Shown here: positions 1 to 6,893 of the stretch, piece after piece | Layout: every line of letters begins with the position of its first letter | Position numbering within the stretch: position 1 is the first letter of the stretch | Source of the DNA: an uncultured Erysipelotrichaceae bacterium | Lineage (GTDB): Bacteria > Bacillota_I > Bacilli_A > RF39 > UBA660 | Reading direction: 5' to 3' | Assembly (NCBI GenBank): GCA_902795215.1 | Contig: CADBKG010000013.1 | Span: 1-36,705 of the forward strand | Length of the DNA stretch: 36,705 nt | Position numbers and translations under genes: made by a program | The notes under the pieces: model-generated | Seen by the model: only the letters and a program-made list of their open reading frames with translations | The model's database searches: none | Told to the model about the DNA's origin: nothing

Positions 1-29
1 GACTTGAATTGAATATGTTATAAAATTAC

Positions 30-58
30 AAACAAAAACGAGAATATTTTTCCCGTTA
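30..58 (-). terminator. Possible second terminator of the pduL-dus-xre operon
   Basis: On the minus strand an 8-bp stem (AACGGGAA with TTCTCGTT, one G-U pair) around a 5-base loop runs into TTTTTG. It lies about 80 bases past the xre stop and could back up the terminator at that stop. It could also serve something outside the window. Confidence 0.45.
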
Positions 59-119
59 ATGTTTAAAAAATTTTGAGACATTTTCCTAAATTATTGACAG
101 CATTTTTTTGCTATTTCAA

Positions 120-142
120 TAAAAAAAGTTCTATAGAACTTA
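120..142 (-). terminator. Intrinsic terminator at the xre stop
   Basis: Positions 126-141 form a perfect inverted repeat (AAGTTC, loop TATA, GAACTT). On the minus strand it is followed by a run of seven T. The TAA stop of the xre gene (140-142) is part of the hairpin. The stem is short and AT-rich, so efficiency may be modest. Confidence 0.6.
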
Positions 143-409
143 TTTTGTATCATTATTATTAATATATTCAACAATATCTTCAATATGACAATCAAATTCA
201 TTACATAATTTAGCAATTACACCTAAGTCTACTCTTGATAATTCTCCTTTTATTAATCTTTGCATACTATTAAAATCAATATTCTTTTTTTCTATTACAG
301 AATTCTTTGATACTTGTTTTTCATCTAGAATAGAGTTAAGTTTAAAAAGGTAATAGCCATCTTCATAATCTACTTTATAGATTTTTTCAAGTTTACTCTT
401 TTTAGTCAT
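140..409 (-). CDS. XRE/YozG-type helix-turn-helix regulator
   Basis: A small DNA-binding protein of 89 aa, likely a transcriptional regulator of unknown target. The C-terminal two thirds (about residues 20-85) read as a Cro/C1-type helix-turn-helix of the YozG subtype (HTH_26): a helix with LNSILDEKQVSKNSVIEKK, then FNSMQRLIKGE, then the typical LGVIAKLCNEFDCHIEDIVEYI tail segment. The ATG at 409 was chosen because GGAGG sits 8 bases before it. A longer reading starting at 472 would overlap dus and has no ribosome site. It is the last gene of the pduL-dus-xre unit, 53 bases after dus. The family is clear but the role is not. Confidence 0.82.
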   Translation of the reverse strand: MTKKSKLEKIYKVDYEDGYYLFKLNSILDEKQVSKNSVIEKKNIDFNSMQRLIKGELSRVDLGVIAKLCNEFDCHIEDIVEYINNNDTK

Positions 410-462
410 ATCACTTGCCTCCAAAGAAATTTTAGCAAATAAATATGCCTTTATATAGTTGA

Positions 463-1443
463 TTACGAGCAAGTATCGAGATAGGAATCTAGAATGTCAA
501 ATATTTCTTTTGGGTTGGTTGCTTTGCATATTTTATTCTTAACTACGTTAGCGTTAGGTTCACCTTTCAAGTACCATATAGCATGACTTCTTATTTCAAG
601 TAGAGCTTCTTTTTCACTTTTAGTTTCTTTAAGTAAAGTAAAATGTCTTTTAAGCATATTAACTTTATCTATTCTAGTTGGATATGTTTTAATAAAGCCT
701 TCATCCATATATTCAATTATTTGTTTGATAAGCCATGGATTACCAAGTACTCCCCTACCTATCATAACAGCATCACACCCAGTATAATCAAGCATATGTT
801 TAAAAGCTTCTGGAGTTGTTACATCTCCATTACCTATAACCGGTATATTAACATTTTCTTTTACTTTTTTAATTATATCTAAATCCGCTTTACCAGAATA
901 TCCATCTGCCCTTGTTCTACCATGAACAGTAATGGCACTTGCCCCTGCTTTTTCTATTATTTTTGCAACTTCTACTGCATTAATAGAGTTTTTATCCCAA
1001 CCACTTCTTATTTTAACTGTAACAGGTACACTAACTGCCTCTACAACTTCTTTAACTATTTCATATATTTTATCTAGATCTTTTAGTAATGCACTTCCCG
1101 CTTGAGCACGAACAGCCACTTTAGGTACCGGACATCCCATATTTATATCTATAATATCGGGATGCATTGTTTTTTCAATAATTTTAGCAGCTTCTACAAA
1201 TGATGTTTTATCACTACCAAAAATCTGTTGAGCAATAGGTCTTTCTTCTTCACTCATAAGAAGCAAATCAAATGTTTTTTTATTGTTATAGTATATAGCT
1301 TTATCACTAACCATTTCAGCATATACTAGACCTGCGCCCATTTCTTTAATAATCTTTCTATATGCAGAATTACTGATGCTTGCCATTGGAGCAAGTACTA
1401 TCTGATTATCTATTTCTATATTTTTAATCTTCCATTTTTTCAT
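463..1443 (-). CDS. dus: tRNA-dihydrouridine synthase, DusB-like
   Basis: A flavin enzyme that reduces uridine in tRNA D-loops to dihydrouridine in the cytoplasm. At 326 aa it has full family length. Visible marks are VLAPMASISN near the start (FMN barrel strand 1), DINMGCPVPKV at about 99-109 with the catalytic Cys104, VTVKIRSGW, the ITVHGRTR motif and GNGDV followed by MIGRGVLGNPW (FMN phosphate binding). The spacing after the catalytic Cys (KVAVRAQAGSALL) is one residue longer than in Bacillus Dus1, which may be a subfamily trait. Its start overlaps the end of pduL by 20 bases, so the two are translationally coupled. Family assignment is secure; the exact modified uridine is not. Confidence 0.95.
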   Translation of the reverse strand: MKKWKIKNIEIDNQIVLAPMASISNSAYRKIIKEMGAGLVYAEMVSDKAIYYNNKKTFDLLLMSEEERPIAQQIFGSDKTSFVEAAKIIEKTMHPDIIDINMGCPVPKVAVRAQAGSALLKDLDKIYEIVKEVVEAVSVPVTVKIRSGWDKNSINAVEVAKIIEKAGASAITVHGRTRADGYSGKADLDIIKKVKENVNIPVIGNGDVTTPEAFKHMLDYTGCDAVMIGRGVLGNPWLIKQIIEYMDEGFIKTYPTRIDKVNMLKRHFTLLKETKSEKEALLEIRSHAIWYLKGEPNANVVKNKICKATNPKEIFDILDSYLDTCS

Positions 1444-1984
1444 ATTCTACTTCATCGCCTGTTTCAAGATTATACTCCAATGCTTCATCTTTATCAATAT
1501 GCATTTCATAGTATCCATTAGCGCTTACTTTTATATTAGCCTCAAAATCTTTATTTCCAGCGTGTACTAGAACTTTATCCTCATCTTTAAAACCTAATTT
1601 ATTTGCAAGTTCATCATTCATATGTATGTGTCTTTCTGCACGTATAACACCAGAATCTAAGACAACACTTTTATCTTGATTAATTACTTTTATACCAGGA
1701 GTATTATCTACCTTTCCACTTTTTCTAGTTGGAGCATCTATCCCAAGATAGTCAAGGTCACTTCCAAGTAATTCAACTTGATTATAATTTCTAAGTGGTC
1801 CTACAACTCTAACATGTTCTATTTTTTTCCCATTATATTCTAAATCAACAGTATAAATAGAAGCATATTCTCCAACTTGATTTAATGCTCTTTTAATTTC
1901 AAATGGTGCATCTCCAAATAATTTTTCATAAGTTTCTTTTGTAAAATGTACATGTCTATTGCTTATAGCAACACTAACCTTCAT
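1424..1984 (-). CDS. pduL: Phosphate propanoyltransferase, PduL family
   Basis: A PduL-type phosphotransacylase that interconverts acyl-CoA (acetyl or propanoyl) and acyl phosphate. With acetate kinase this would give ATP. The zinc-ligand and active-site motifs are all visible: SNRHVH near the N-terminus, VVGPLRNYNQVEL, ERHIHMND and MHIDKDEAL. The length is 186 aa, close to the family norm of about 200-210. The ATG at 1984 was chosen because GAGGTGA precedes it by 5-6 bases. The GTG at 1993 would overlap that ribosome site. No encapsulation peptide or microcompartment gene is nearby, so this looks like the free metabolic form. It is the first gene of a unit with dus and xre. Confidence 0.93.
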   Translation of the reverse strand: MKVSVAISNRHVHFTKETYEKLFGDAPFEIKRALNQVGEYASIYTVDLEYNGKKIEHVRVVGPLRNYNQVELLGSDLDYLGIDAPTRKSGKVDNTPGIKVINQDKSVVLDSGVIRAERHIHMNDELANKLGFKDEDKVLVHAGNKDFEANIKVSANGYYEMHIDKDEALEYNLETGDEVEYEKMED

Positions 1985-2114
1985 ATAACTCACCTCAATA
2001 TAATTGTATCATAATTTTATATTTTGTATATGCAACTTTAAAAAAATTGTGACATTTTTTAAAAATTATACATATAATATAGTGTAATACATAAATACCC
2101 TTTCTAAATATTCT

Positions 2115-2146
2115 AAACTAAAAAGCAGTTACATTTGTAACTGCTT
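2115..2146 (-). terminator. Intrinsic terminator of the exported-protein gene
   Basis: AAGCAGTTAC and GTAACTGCTT (2123-2132 and 2137-2146) form a perfect 10-bp stem with a 4-base loop, followed by a T-rich stretch on the minus strand. The stem overlaps the TAA stop at 2145-2147. Confidence 0.88.
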
Positions 2147-2657
2147 AATAACTTTCTACTTGTAATAGATAGTTGAAATTATCTTTATATTCACCATCAT
2201 AGTAGAATTTAATGTTGTATTTTTCTTGTTCATTAGGTTTTAAGAAAACACTTTTTGTATTAATAATATAGTAGTTGTTAGTAACTTTAATATCTTTTTT
2301 AGCATTTGATAAACCATCAACAGATATAACAAGTTTTTCAACATCTATATTTGATTTTCTTTCGATGTATACTTTTATAACTGCATTCATACTAACTTCA
2401 TTTGGATTTTGAATAGTTATATTTCCATCTTCTATTAAGTTAGCATTTGATAAAAGCATAATATTATCTGTTTCTTCATTTCTTTCGTAATTAACAATCG
2501 CTTCTTTATTTCCAGCTGCATAGTATTTAGCAAGGGAAGCACTACTTTGTAAATTATTACTTTTTAAACCGACATAACAATTTGCAACTAAAACTAGTAC
2601 AACTATCATTTCTAATATATATTTGGCGATACTTTTGTTAATATTACCCCTTTTCAT
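2145..2657 (-). CDS. Small exported or membrane-anchored protein, TasA-like topology
   Basis: A 170-aa protein of unknown function. It starts with basic residues (MKRGNINKSIAKY), then one hydrophobic helix at about 13-30 (ILEMIVVLVLVANCYVG), then an extracellular beta-rich domain. The start at 2657 has AAGGGGG 7 bases upstream. An ATG at 2714 lies in the promoter and was rejected. The second half (NPNEVSMNAVIKVYIERK, then FLKPNEQEKYNIKFYYDGEY) resembles the beta-sandwich of SipW-dependent exported proteins coded further along this window. That link is inferred from topology and pattern only. Unlike those genes it stands alone, with its own promoter and terminator. Confidence 0.72.
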   Translation of the reverse strand: MKRGNINKSIAKYILEMIVVLVLVANCYVGLKSNNLQSSASLAKYYAAGNKEAIVNYERNEETDNIMLLSNANLIEDGNITIQNPNEVSMNAVIKVYIERKSNIDVEKLVISVDGLSNAKKDIKVTNNYYIINTKSVFLKPNEQEKYNIKFYYDGEYKDNFNYLLQVESY

Positions 2658-2685
2658 CCAATATACCCCCTTAAATTTGATTGTT

Positions 2686-2714
2686 ATAATACTACTAAAT
2701 AGTTGTTTTGTCAA
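2686..2714 (-). promoter_or_regulatory. Promoter of the small exported protein gene
   Basis: On the minus strand there is a consensus TTGACA (2709-2714), a 17-base gap and TATTAT (2686-2691). Transcription would start near 2679, just upstream of the AAGGGGG ribosome site. A small inverted repeat (AGTTG/CAACT) surrounds the -35 box. Confidence 0.78.
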
Positions 2715-2754
2715 CTAAAACTTCATATTTTTACCTTTTTTTCCTAAAAAAGAC

Positions 2755-2783
2755 TTGAAAAATAATTAAAAATATATTATACT
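2755..2783 (+). promoter_or_regulatory. Promoter of the tRNA-Leu/tRNA-Pro pair
   Basis: TTGAAA (2755-2760), a 17-base spacer and TATACT (2778-2783) on the plus strand, about 30 bases before tRNA-Leu. Spacing and hexamers fit a housekeeping sigma factor. Confidence 0.75.
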
Positions 2784-2814
2784 CAAATAGTCTTATTTAT
2801 TAAGACAGTGCCTT

Positions 2815-2903
2815 GCCTTCGTGGCGGAATTGGTAGACGCACAGGACTTAAAATCCTGCGGGTGTTAAAGCCCATATCGGTTCAAGTCCGATCGGAGGCA
2901 CCA
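2815..2903 (+). tRNA. tRNA-Leu (anticodon TAA)
   Basis: Complete cloverleaf with acceptor GCCTTCG/CGGAGGC, anticodon stem CAGGA/TCCTG with loop CTTAAAA, a long variable arm as expected for Leu, a TTCAAGT T-loop and an encoded CCA. It reads UUA codons. tRNA-Pro follows after three bases, so the two are cotranscribed. Confidence 0.97.
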
Positions 2904-2906
2904 CTT

Positions 2907-2983
2907 CGAGAAGTAGCACAGCTTGGTAGTGCACCACGCTTGGGACGTGGGGGTCGCAGGTTCGAATCCTGTCTTCTCGACCA
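2907..2983 (+). tRNA. tRNA-Pro (anticodon TGG)
   Basis: Acceptor CGAGAAG/CTTCTCG, anticodon stem CCACG/CGTGG with loop CTTGGGA, T-loop TTCGAAT and an encoded CCA. A run of T directly after the CCA probably helps end transcription, with no separate hairpin visible. Confidence 0.97.
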
Positions 2984-3035
2984 TTTTTTTTTGCAATAAA
3001 ACTATTTAATAATATCTTTTTTAATTTTACATAAA

Positions 3036-4649
3036 TCATGCTGGAAAAGTAGCAACCCTAACAGCGGTTGTTTTTTTCTCTCCTACATATCCAATATCTT
3101 CCTCTAGTGGAATTATATATACATCAATAAGCATAGCTTTTAAAGGAATTTTATCTTTAATTTTTTCTAAAACTATATCGTATAAATCATAATAATTAGT
3201 TGTTTCATTAAATGTGGCATTTCCTATATGAGCATCATTTTCATCTAGTTTATCAAGCATATGTTTAATAACTTTATCTTTACTATAGTCTTTTAATAAA
3301 GAAAAATAATATGAACCAATCATTCCAGGATCGTCTGTTAAACCAAGTTTAAAACATGCAAAATCTCTAATTCTTTGATTTTGTGCAGCTTCAAACACTC
3401 CGGTTTTATAAGACTTATTTAAATAATATAATGCTGCTTCATAATCTAGTTCTCTTAAAGCGATATTTATTAAACCTTGATATGCAAAAGCTTTTGTCCT
3501 ATTGTCTGACTTTAATAATTTTTCATATTTTTCCTTAGCAATTTCATAATCTTCTTTAAACACATCTATTCTTGCAATTTCTAATTCTACAAACTTATTT
3601 GATTCTTCATCATCTATACTATTAAAATATTTAAGTGCTTCTTCATAGTTGCAATTATATATTTCTAGTCTTCCAAGTTCGAAAAATGCAAAGTTTCTAG
3701 ATCTTTTATCCATATTAGTTAGTTCTAAAAAGTCTTGTTTAGCTTCGTAATATTTTCCCTCTCTTGTTTTAATTCTTCCAAGGTTTAATAAAGCTTGAGA
3801 TCTAGAAACATAATCTATTTGTTTTAATTCTTCAAAGTATTTAGTAGCTGCTTCATAGTTATTGTTGTTATATTCAATCATACCAAGTTCCAGTAAACCA
3901 ATACTTTTAGACTTTGGTTGTTCTTTTAATAACTCTTTATAATATTCTTTAGCTTTTTCTATATTTCCATCAAGTTTTTCTAATCTTCCTAATTGTCCAA
4001 GAACATAACTTCTAGCCATTTTATCTAATAATGGCACTAAAAGACTTCTTGCCACTGCATAATTACCTTTTTCTATGGCTATTTTACCTAATTCAAAATC
4101 AGCAGTTATATTATATCTATCGATATTATATGTATATAATCTTTTTAATAGTTTCTCTGCTTCATCATAATTCTGCATTTCTATTTCAAATCTACCATAT
4201 TCCGCAATAATAATAGGCATCTTTTTTTGATTATCAAATAAGAGCAGTTCTTTAAAGTGGTTTCTAGCACTATCAAATTGTCTGAGCTTTACTTCGCATT
4301 TAGCTATTTCAAGTAAAGAATGTATTTCTCCATCTTTTCCTAAAAGTCTTTCAAAATATGTTTTAGCTATATCATAATTATGTTTTTTATATTCTATTCT
4401 ACCCAAATCAAAAATAGCAAGGTTTTCGTTTTTGGATACACCACTTTCAATCACTTCCTTAAATAAAGTTTCAGCTTCATCAAGAAATGATGGAGTATGC
4501 ATTAAGTCTTTAGCTAAATAAAATTTTACTATATGATTTGATGGATCTTTTTTTAATATTTGTCTATAAATAGTTATTGCTTCATCATATTTTCTGTCTT
4601 TATCTAAAGATTTCGCTTTTTGGAATTCATTAAAAATATCATCACTCAC
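3036..4649 (-). CDS. Tetratricopeptide-repeat protein
   Basis: A cytoplasmic 537-aa scaffold built almost entirely of TPR units. Roughly a dozen repeats of about 34 residues carry the usual pattern (for example YEAATKYFEELKQID, YYEAKQDFLELTNMD, YDEAEKLLKRLYTYN). There is no signal peptide or membrane helix. The last 80 residues (after about 455) leave the repeat pattern and may form a small globular end. Translation appears to start at the GTG at 4649, with GGGGG 8 bases before it; no better ATG exists. It is a single-gene unit with a consensus promoter. TPR proteins mediate protein contacts, but the partner cannot be read from the context. Confidence 0.88.
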   Translation of the reverse strand: MSDDIFNEFQKAKSLDKDRKYDEAITIYRQILKKDPSNHIVKFYLAKDLMHTPSFLDEAETLFKEVIESGVSKNENLAIFDLGRIEYKKHNYDIAKTYFERLLGKDGEIHSLLEIAKCEVKLRQFDSARNHFKELLLFDNQKKMPIIIAEYGRFEIEMQNYDEAEKLLKRLYTYNIDRYNITADFELGKIAIEKGNYAVARSLLVPLLDKMARSYVLGQLGRLEKLDGNIEKAKEYYKELLKEQPKSKSIGLLELGMIEYNNNNYEAATKYFEELKQIDYVSRSQALLNLGRIKTREGKYYEAKQDFLELTNMDKRSRNFAFFELGRLEIYNCNYEEALKYFNSIDDEESNKFVELEIARIDVFKEDYEIAKEKYEKLLKSDNRTKAFAYQGLINIALRELDYEAALYYLNKSYKTGVFEAAQNQRIRDFACFKLGLTDDPGMIGSYYFSLLKDYSKDKVIKHMLDKLDENDAHIGNATFNETTNYYDLYDIVLEKIKDKIPLKAMLIDVYIIPLEEDIGYVGEKKTTAVRVATFPA

Positions 4650-4676
4650 TTTTATTTCCCCCTTAATTGAGTTGGT

Positions 4677-4705
4677 ATAATAACAAAAAAGTTATAAATT
4701 GTCAA
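4677..4705 (-). promoter_or_regulatory. Promoter of the TPR protein gene
   Basis: Minus strand TTGACA (4700-4705), a 17-base spacer and TATTAT (4677-4682), about 28 bases ahead of the GTG start. The same hexamer pair and spacing occur at 2686-2714. Confidence 0.78.
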
Positions 4706-4717
4706 ATTTTAACATCA

Positions 4718-4740
4718 AAAAAAACAACCCTAAGGTTGTG
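4718..4740 (-). terminator. Terminator of the five-tRNA operon
   Basis: ACAACC and GGTTGT (4724-4729, 4734-4739) form a stem followed on the minus strand by a run of eight T. It lies 11 bases past the CCA of tRNA-Lys. The A/T flanks could make it work on both strands. Confidence 0.85.
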
Positions 4741-4750
4741 TTTTTTAAAA

Positions 4751-4826
4751 TGGTGACCCGGGAGGGGTTCGAACCCTCGACCCTTTGATTAAAAGTCAAA
4801 TGCTCTACCGACTGAGCTACCGGATC
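4751..4826 (-). tRNA. tRNA-Lys (anticodon TTT)
   Basis: Last gene of the tRNA operon. Acceptor GATCCGG/CCGGGTC (one T-G pair), D-arm GCTC/GAGC, anticodon stem TTTGA/TCAAA with loop CTTTTAA, T-arm GAGGG/CCCTC and encoded CCA. Confidence 0.97.
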
Positions 4827-4827
4827 A

Positions 4828-4903
4828 TGGTTGCCTTGGGTGGACTCGAACCACCGAAATGTCAGAGTCAAAGTCTGATGCCTTACCACTTGGCTACAAG
4901 GCA
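4828..4903 (-). tRNA. tRNA-Gln (anticodon TTG)
   Basis: Acceptor TGCCTTG/CAAGGCA, D-arm GCC/GGC, anticodon loop CTTTGAC giving TTG, and encoded CCA. It starts with T, as is usual for Gln tRNAs. A second Gln isoacceptor with anticodon CTG lies at 14956. Confidence 0.96.
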
Positions 4904-4910
4904 ATTAAAG

Positions 4911-4994
4911 TGGTGGAGGGTCATGGATTTGAACCATGGAACCCGAAGGAACAGATTTACAGTCTGCCGCGTTTGACCACTTCGCTAACCCTCC
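4911..4994 (-). tRNA. tRNA-Tyr (anticodon GTA)
   Basis: Acceptor GGAGGGT with ACCCTCC, anticodon loop CTGTAAA giving GTA, a long variable arm with a TTCCTTCGGGTT core as expected for bacterial Tyr, and encoded CCA. Confidence 0.97.
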
Positions 4995-5004
4995 AACATA
5001 AAAA

Positions 5005-5080
5005 TGGTGCCGACAGAGGGAGTCGAACCCCCAACCTACTGATTACAAGTCAGTTGCGCTGCCAGTTACGCTATGTCGGC
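5005..5080 (-). tRNA. tRNA-Thr (anticodon TGT)
   Basis: Acceptor GCCGACA/TGTCGGC, anticodon stem CTGA/TCAG with loop CTTGTAA giving TGT, and encoded CCA. Second gene of the operon. Confidence 0.97.
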
Positions 5081-5087
5081 AAAAAAA

Positions 5088-5164
5088 TGGTGGGCGCTAC
5101 AGGACTCGAACCTGTGACCCCTTGCTTGTAAGGCAAGTGCTCTAACCAACTGAGCTAAGCGCCC
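5088..5164 (-). tRNA. tRNA-Val (anticodon TAC)
   Basis: Acceptor GGGCGCT/AGCGCCC, anticodon stem TTGC/GCAA with loop CTTACAA giving TAC, T-arm ACAGG/CCTGT and encoded CCA. First gene of the operon. Confidence 0.97.
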
Positions 5165-5185
5165 TTCAAAATTTAGGACAAGTTA

Positions 5186-5215
5186 ACTATAACACTCAAA
5201 TATACCTAATGTCAA
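5186..5215 (-). promoter_or_regulatory. Promoter of the five-tRNA operon
   Basis: Minus strand TTGACA (5210-5215), an 18-base spacer and TATAGT (5186-5191) with a TG one base before the -10 box, 21 bases ahead of tRNA-Val. This is a strong stable-RNA type promoter. Confidence 0.85.
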
Positions 5216-5280
5216 GGAAATTTTTGCAAATTTTACTGGTTTTACTGATTATATGTCATATTTTTTAAAAATATGTAAAT

Positions 5281-5631
5281 TTAATTACTATTTATTTCTT
5301 GTAACTTATCATCTATCCAAATTGGAAGCTTTTCTTTAAGTTTAGAAAAACCATTTGGACTTTCCATTACTCTTCCTTTTGAACTTAATATTCTATAATT
5401 TATAGATTTAATTGATAATTTCATTTGATTCTTATCATTATCTATATCCACTATTTTGGCATATATTGTTTCATTGGGAAAAGCAAAATTTCTTACGTTA
5501 GATACATATCTATCACTAATTTCTGTAATATGTATCATACCATTATATTTATCATCAACTTTAACAAAAATACCATAATTTTCTATACTAGTTACAGTGA
5601 CTTTAATAATTTCCCCGACGTGATAATCCAT
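5281..5631 (-). CDS. S1-domain RNA-binding protein, YugI/CvfD-like
   Basis: A 116-aa protein with one S1 OB-fold RNA-binding domain at about residues 3-72: HVGEIIKVTVTSIENYGIFVKV, then GMIHITEIS, then GNETIYAKIVDID-like text and a KLSIKSI end strand. The size and a short basic tail match the YugI/general stress protein 13/CvfD family, which associates with ribosomes and tunes gene expression. The ATG at 5631 was chosen: GAGG lies 9 bases before it, while the longer frame starting at 5682 begins in the promoter's -35 box. It is divergent from nfuA, with the two promoters back to back. A weak AT-only palindrome (5256-5276) follows the gene. Confidence 0.85.
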   Translation of the reverse strand: MDYHVGEIIKVTVTSIENYGIFVKVDDKYNGMIHITEISDRYVSNVRNFAFPNETIYAKIVDIDNDKNQMKLSIKSINYRILSSKGRVMESPNGFSKLKEKLPIWIDDKLQEINSN

Positions 5632-5653
5632 CTTTAATCGCCTCGCATGACAC

Positions 5654-5682
5654 ATTATAACATAATTATGATGATTGCGCAA
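5654..5682 (-). promoter_or_regulatory. Promoter of the S1-domain gene
   Basis: Minus strand TTGCGC (5677-5682), a 17-base spacer and perfect TATAAT (5654-5659). Its -35 box lies 2 bases from the -35 box of the divergent nfuA promoter. Confidence 0.75.
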
Positions 5683-5684
5683 AT

Positions 5685-5713
5685 TTGCAAAAATCTACTT
5701 ATTTTGATATACT
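5685..5713 (+). promoter_or_regulatory. Promoter of nfuA
   Basis: Plus strand TTGCAA (5685-5690), a 17-base spacer and TATACT (5708-5713), 16 bases before the nfuA ATG. The 10-bp perfect palindrome GCAAATTTGC (5679-5688) spans both -35 boxes of this divergent pair. Confidence 0.7.
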
Positions 5714-5729
5714 CTTTTTGGTGATTTTT

Positions 5730-5969
5730 ATGAGTAAAGACGAAAAAATTATAAAAGAAACTATTGAAGAATTAAGACCGTTTTTAAATATGGACGGTGG
5801 AGATATAGAATTTTTAAAATATGATAAAAAAGAAAAAATAGTTTATGTTAAAATGTTTGGAAATTGTATAAACTGTATGTCCCAAGATCAAACACTAGAA
5901 CTTGGATTGCTTGAAGCAATAAAAGAAAAAGTTAAGGATGTTAAAAAAATAGTGAATTCACCTATTTAA
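5730..5969 (+). CDS. nfuA: NifU C-terminal-type iron-sulfur scaffold (Nfu)
   Basis: An 80-aa protein that carries and hands on Fe-S clusters. It is the NifU C-terminal domain alone: FLNMDGGDIEFLKY at about 18-31, and the cluster-binding CINC (CxxC) at about 49-52 followed by QTLELGLLEAIKEKV. The second ligand motif normally reads CxGCP; here the residues after the second Cys are MSQDQ, a small departure. The ATG at 5730 is preceded by GGTGAT 5 bases upstream; the in-frame reading from 5685 lies in promoter DNA. It is equivalent to Bacillus YutI, which sits in the same neighbourhood as yutD, yutH and yunB. The 3' end overlaps the convergent YutH-like gene by 12 bases. Confidence 0.92.
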   Translation: MSKDEKIIKETIEELRPFLNMDGGDIEFLKYDKKEKIVYVKMFGNCINCMSQDQTLELGLLEAIKEKVKDVKKIVNSPI

Positions 5970-6854
5970 CCAATCAATCGCTGTTATGGCGGTTTTTTTA
6001 TTGATTAAAATATAAACTTCTTTAAGAAATTCTTCATATTCACTAGCTTTGTCAAGTATATCAAGTAATTTTGATTCATTCATATTATTTTCTAATATGT
6101 AACCTACTAAATCAAAGTAATAAGTAGGAAACAACAATCTTGCGTATAATAAACTATATTCTATATCACTAAGAGTATTTAATTCAATAACACTTTTTAA
6201 CTCGTCTAGTACATTAATACCTTTAAAAAATGATGCTTTTATATATTCTGCTATATCTCTTATTCTATAGTCAATAACTATATTTAAAGGATTATAATAA
6301 TCCTTGCTATAATTGGGATAATATATTCTTTTTGTCGATATTACTAATTTTTCGTTATTAGTGTTTATAAGATTAAAATAATGAATTGCATTTTCTGCAA
6401 GACCTATATAATAATTATAACTATTCTTAATTATTTTATAATTTAAACCAAGTTCATTTATTTGATATTCTAAATAATCTACTTTTGATGACCATAACTC
6501 TTCATAATTTGTTCTGTTTAAAACTTTATAGTTTTGAACAACTTTTTGATTATAAATAATATCCCTTAAATCTATTTCTTTATGTAAGGGATACTCTGTT
6601 TTTAAAAGTACGTATCCTTGATTTTTAACTTCTGATATATAGTTTCCAAATTTATTAATAATCATTTTATGATAGTTGTTTTTATATGACATTAACAATT
6701 CATTGATAGCTATAACTTCTTTGTATGGCCGTATTATTTTAGTAAGGAAATATAAGTTATAATCTATATAAAAACTATAACTTGTATTATTACAACTTAT
6801 GTCACTTATGTTTATTCCATAAAAATATAATAGTATGTTCTTTATATCTTTCAT
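5958..6854 (-). CDS. YutH/CotS-like protein (kinase-like fold, spore-coat family)
   Basis: A 298-aa cytoplasmic protein that resembles the CotS/YutH group, kinase-fold proteins linked to the spore coat in Bacillus. The pattern read is an N-terminal YFYGINISDI segment, a central W..KVDYLEYQINELG with SYNYYIGLAENAIHYFN, an IDYRIRDIAEYIK stretch where the kinase catalytic loop would lie, and a late LLYARLLFPTYYFDLVGY. No intact HxDxxxxN kinase motif is visible, so it may be catalytically inactive. There is no proper ribosome site: TATAAT ends 5 bases before the ATG, so the mRNA may be leaderless. The assignment is by pattern and by the neighbours nfuA, yutD and yunB, hence moderate. Confidence 0.65.
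   Translation of the reverse strand: MKDIKNILLYFYGINISDISCNNTSYSFYIDYNLYFLTKIIRPYKEVIAINELLMSYKNNYHKMIINKFGNYISEVKNQGYVLLKTEYPLHKEIDLRDIIYNQKVVQNYKVLNRTNYEELWSSKVDYLEYQINELGLNYKIIKNSYNYYIGLAENAIHYFNLINTNNEKLVISTKRIYYPNYSKDYYNPLNIVIDYRIRDIAEYIKASFFKGINVLDELKSVIELNTLSDIEYSLLYARLLFPTYYFDLVGYILENNMNESKLLDILDKASEYEEFLKEVYILINKKTAITAIDWLNR
5976..5999 (+). terminator. nfuA terminator inside the opposing gene
   Basis: On the plus strand AATCGC and GCGGTT (one T-G pair) form a 6-bp stem with a 7-base loop, followed by a run of T. It lies wholly within the last codons of the convergent YutH-like gene, so one stretch codes for that protein's ITAIDWLN end and also ends the nfuA transcript. Confidence 0.75.
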
Positions 6855-6865
6855 ACTTCATTATA

Positions 6866-6893
6866 TGAAAAAAGAACCAATTTCTTGATTCTT
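6866..6893 (-). terminator. Terminator of the DUF1292-like gene
   Basis: Minus strand AAGAATC/GGTTCTT (7 pairs, one U-G) with an 8-base loop and six T. It touches the TAA stop at 6893-6895. The T run leads directly into the TATAAT that would serve the YutH-like gene. Confidence 0.8.

Noticed and set aside
94-122. Plus-strand promoter starting with TTGACA
   Set aside because: The hexamer is perfect, but at 16-18 bases there is only a poor -10 (CAATAA) and no plus-strand gene follows.
2808-3039. Open frames of 63 aa on both strands over tRNA-Leu and tRNA-Pro
   Set aside because: They are chance frames across two complete tRNA cloverleaves, with no ribosome site.
4692-5131. Overlapping frames of 63-90 aa across the five-tRNA operon
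   Set aside because: All lie on tRNA genes; the peptide text is translated tRNA.
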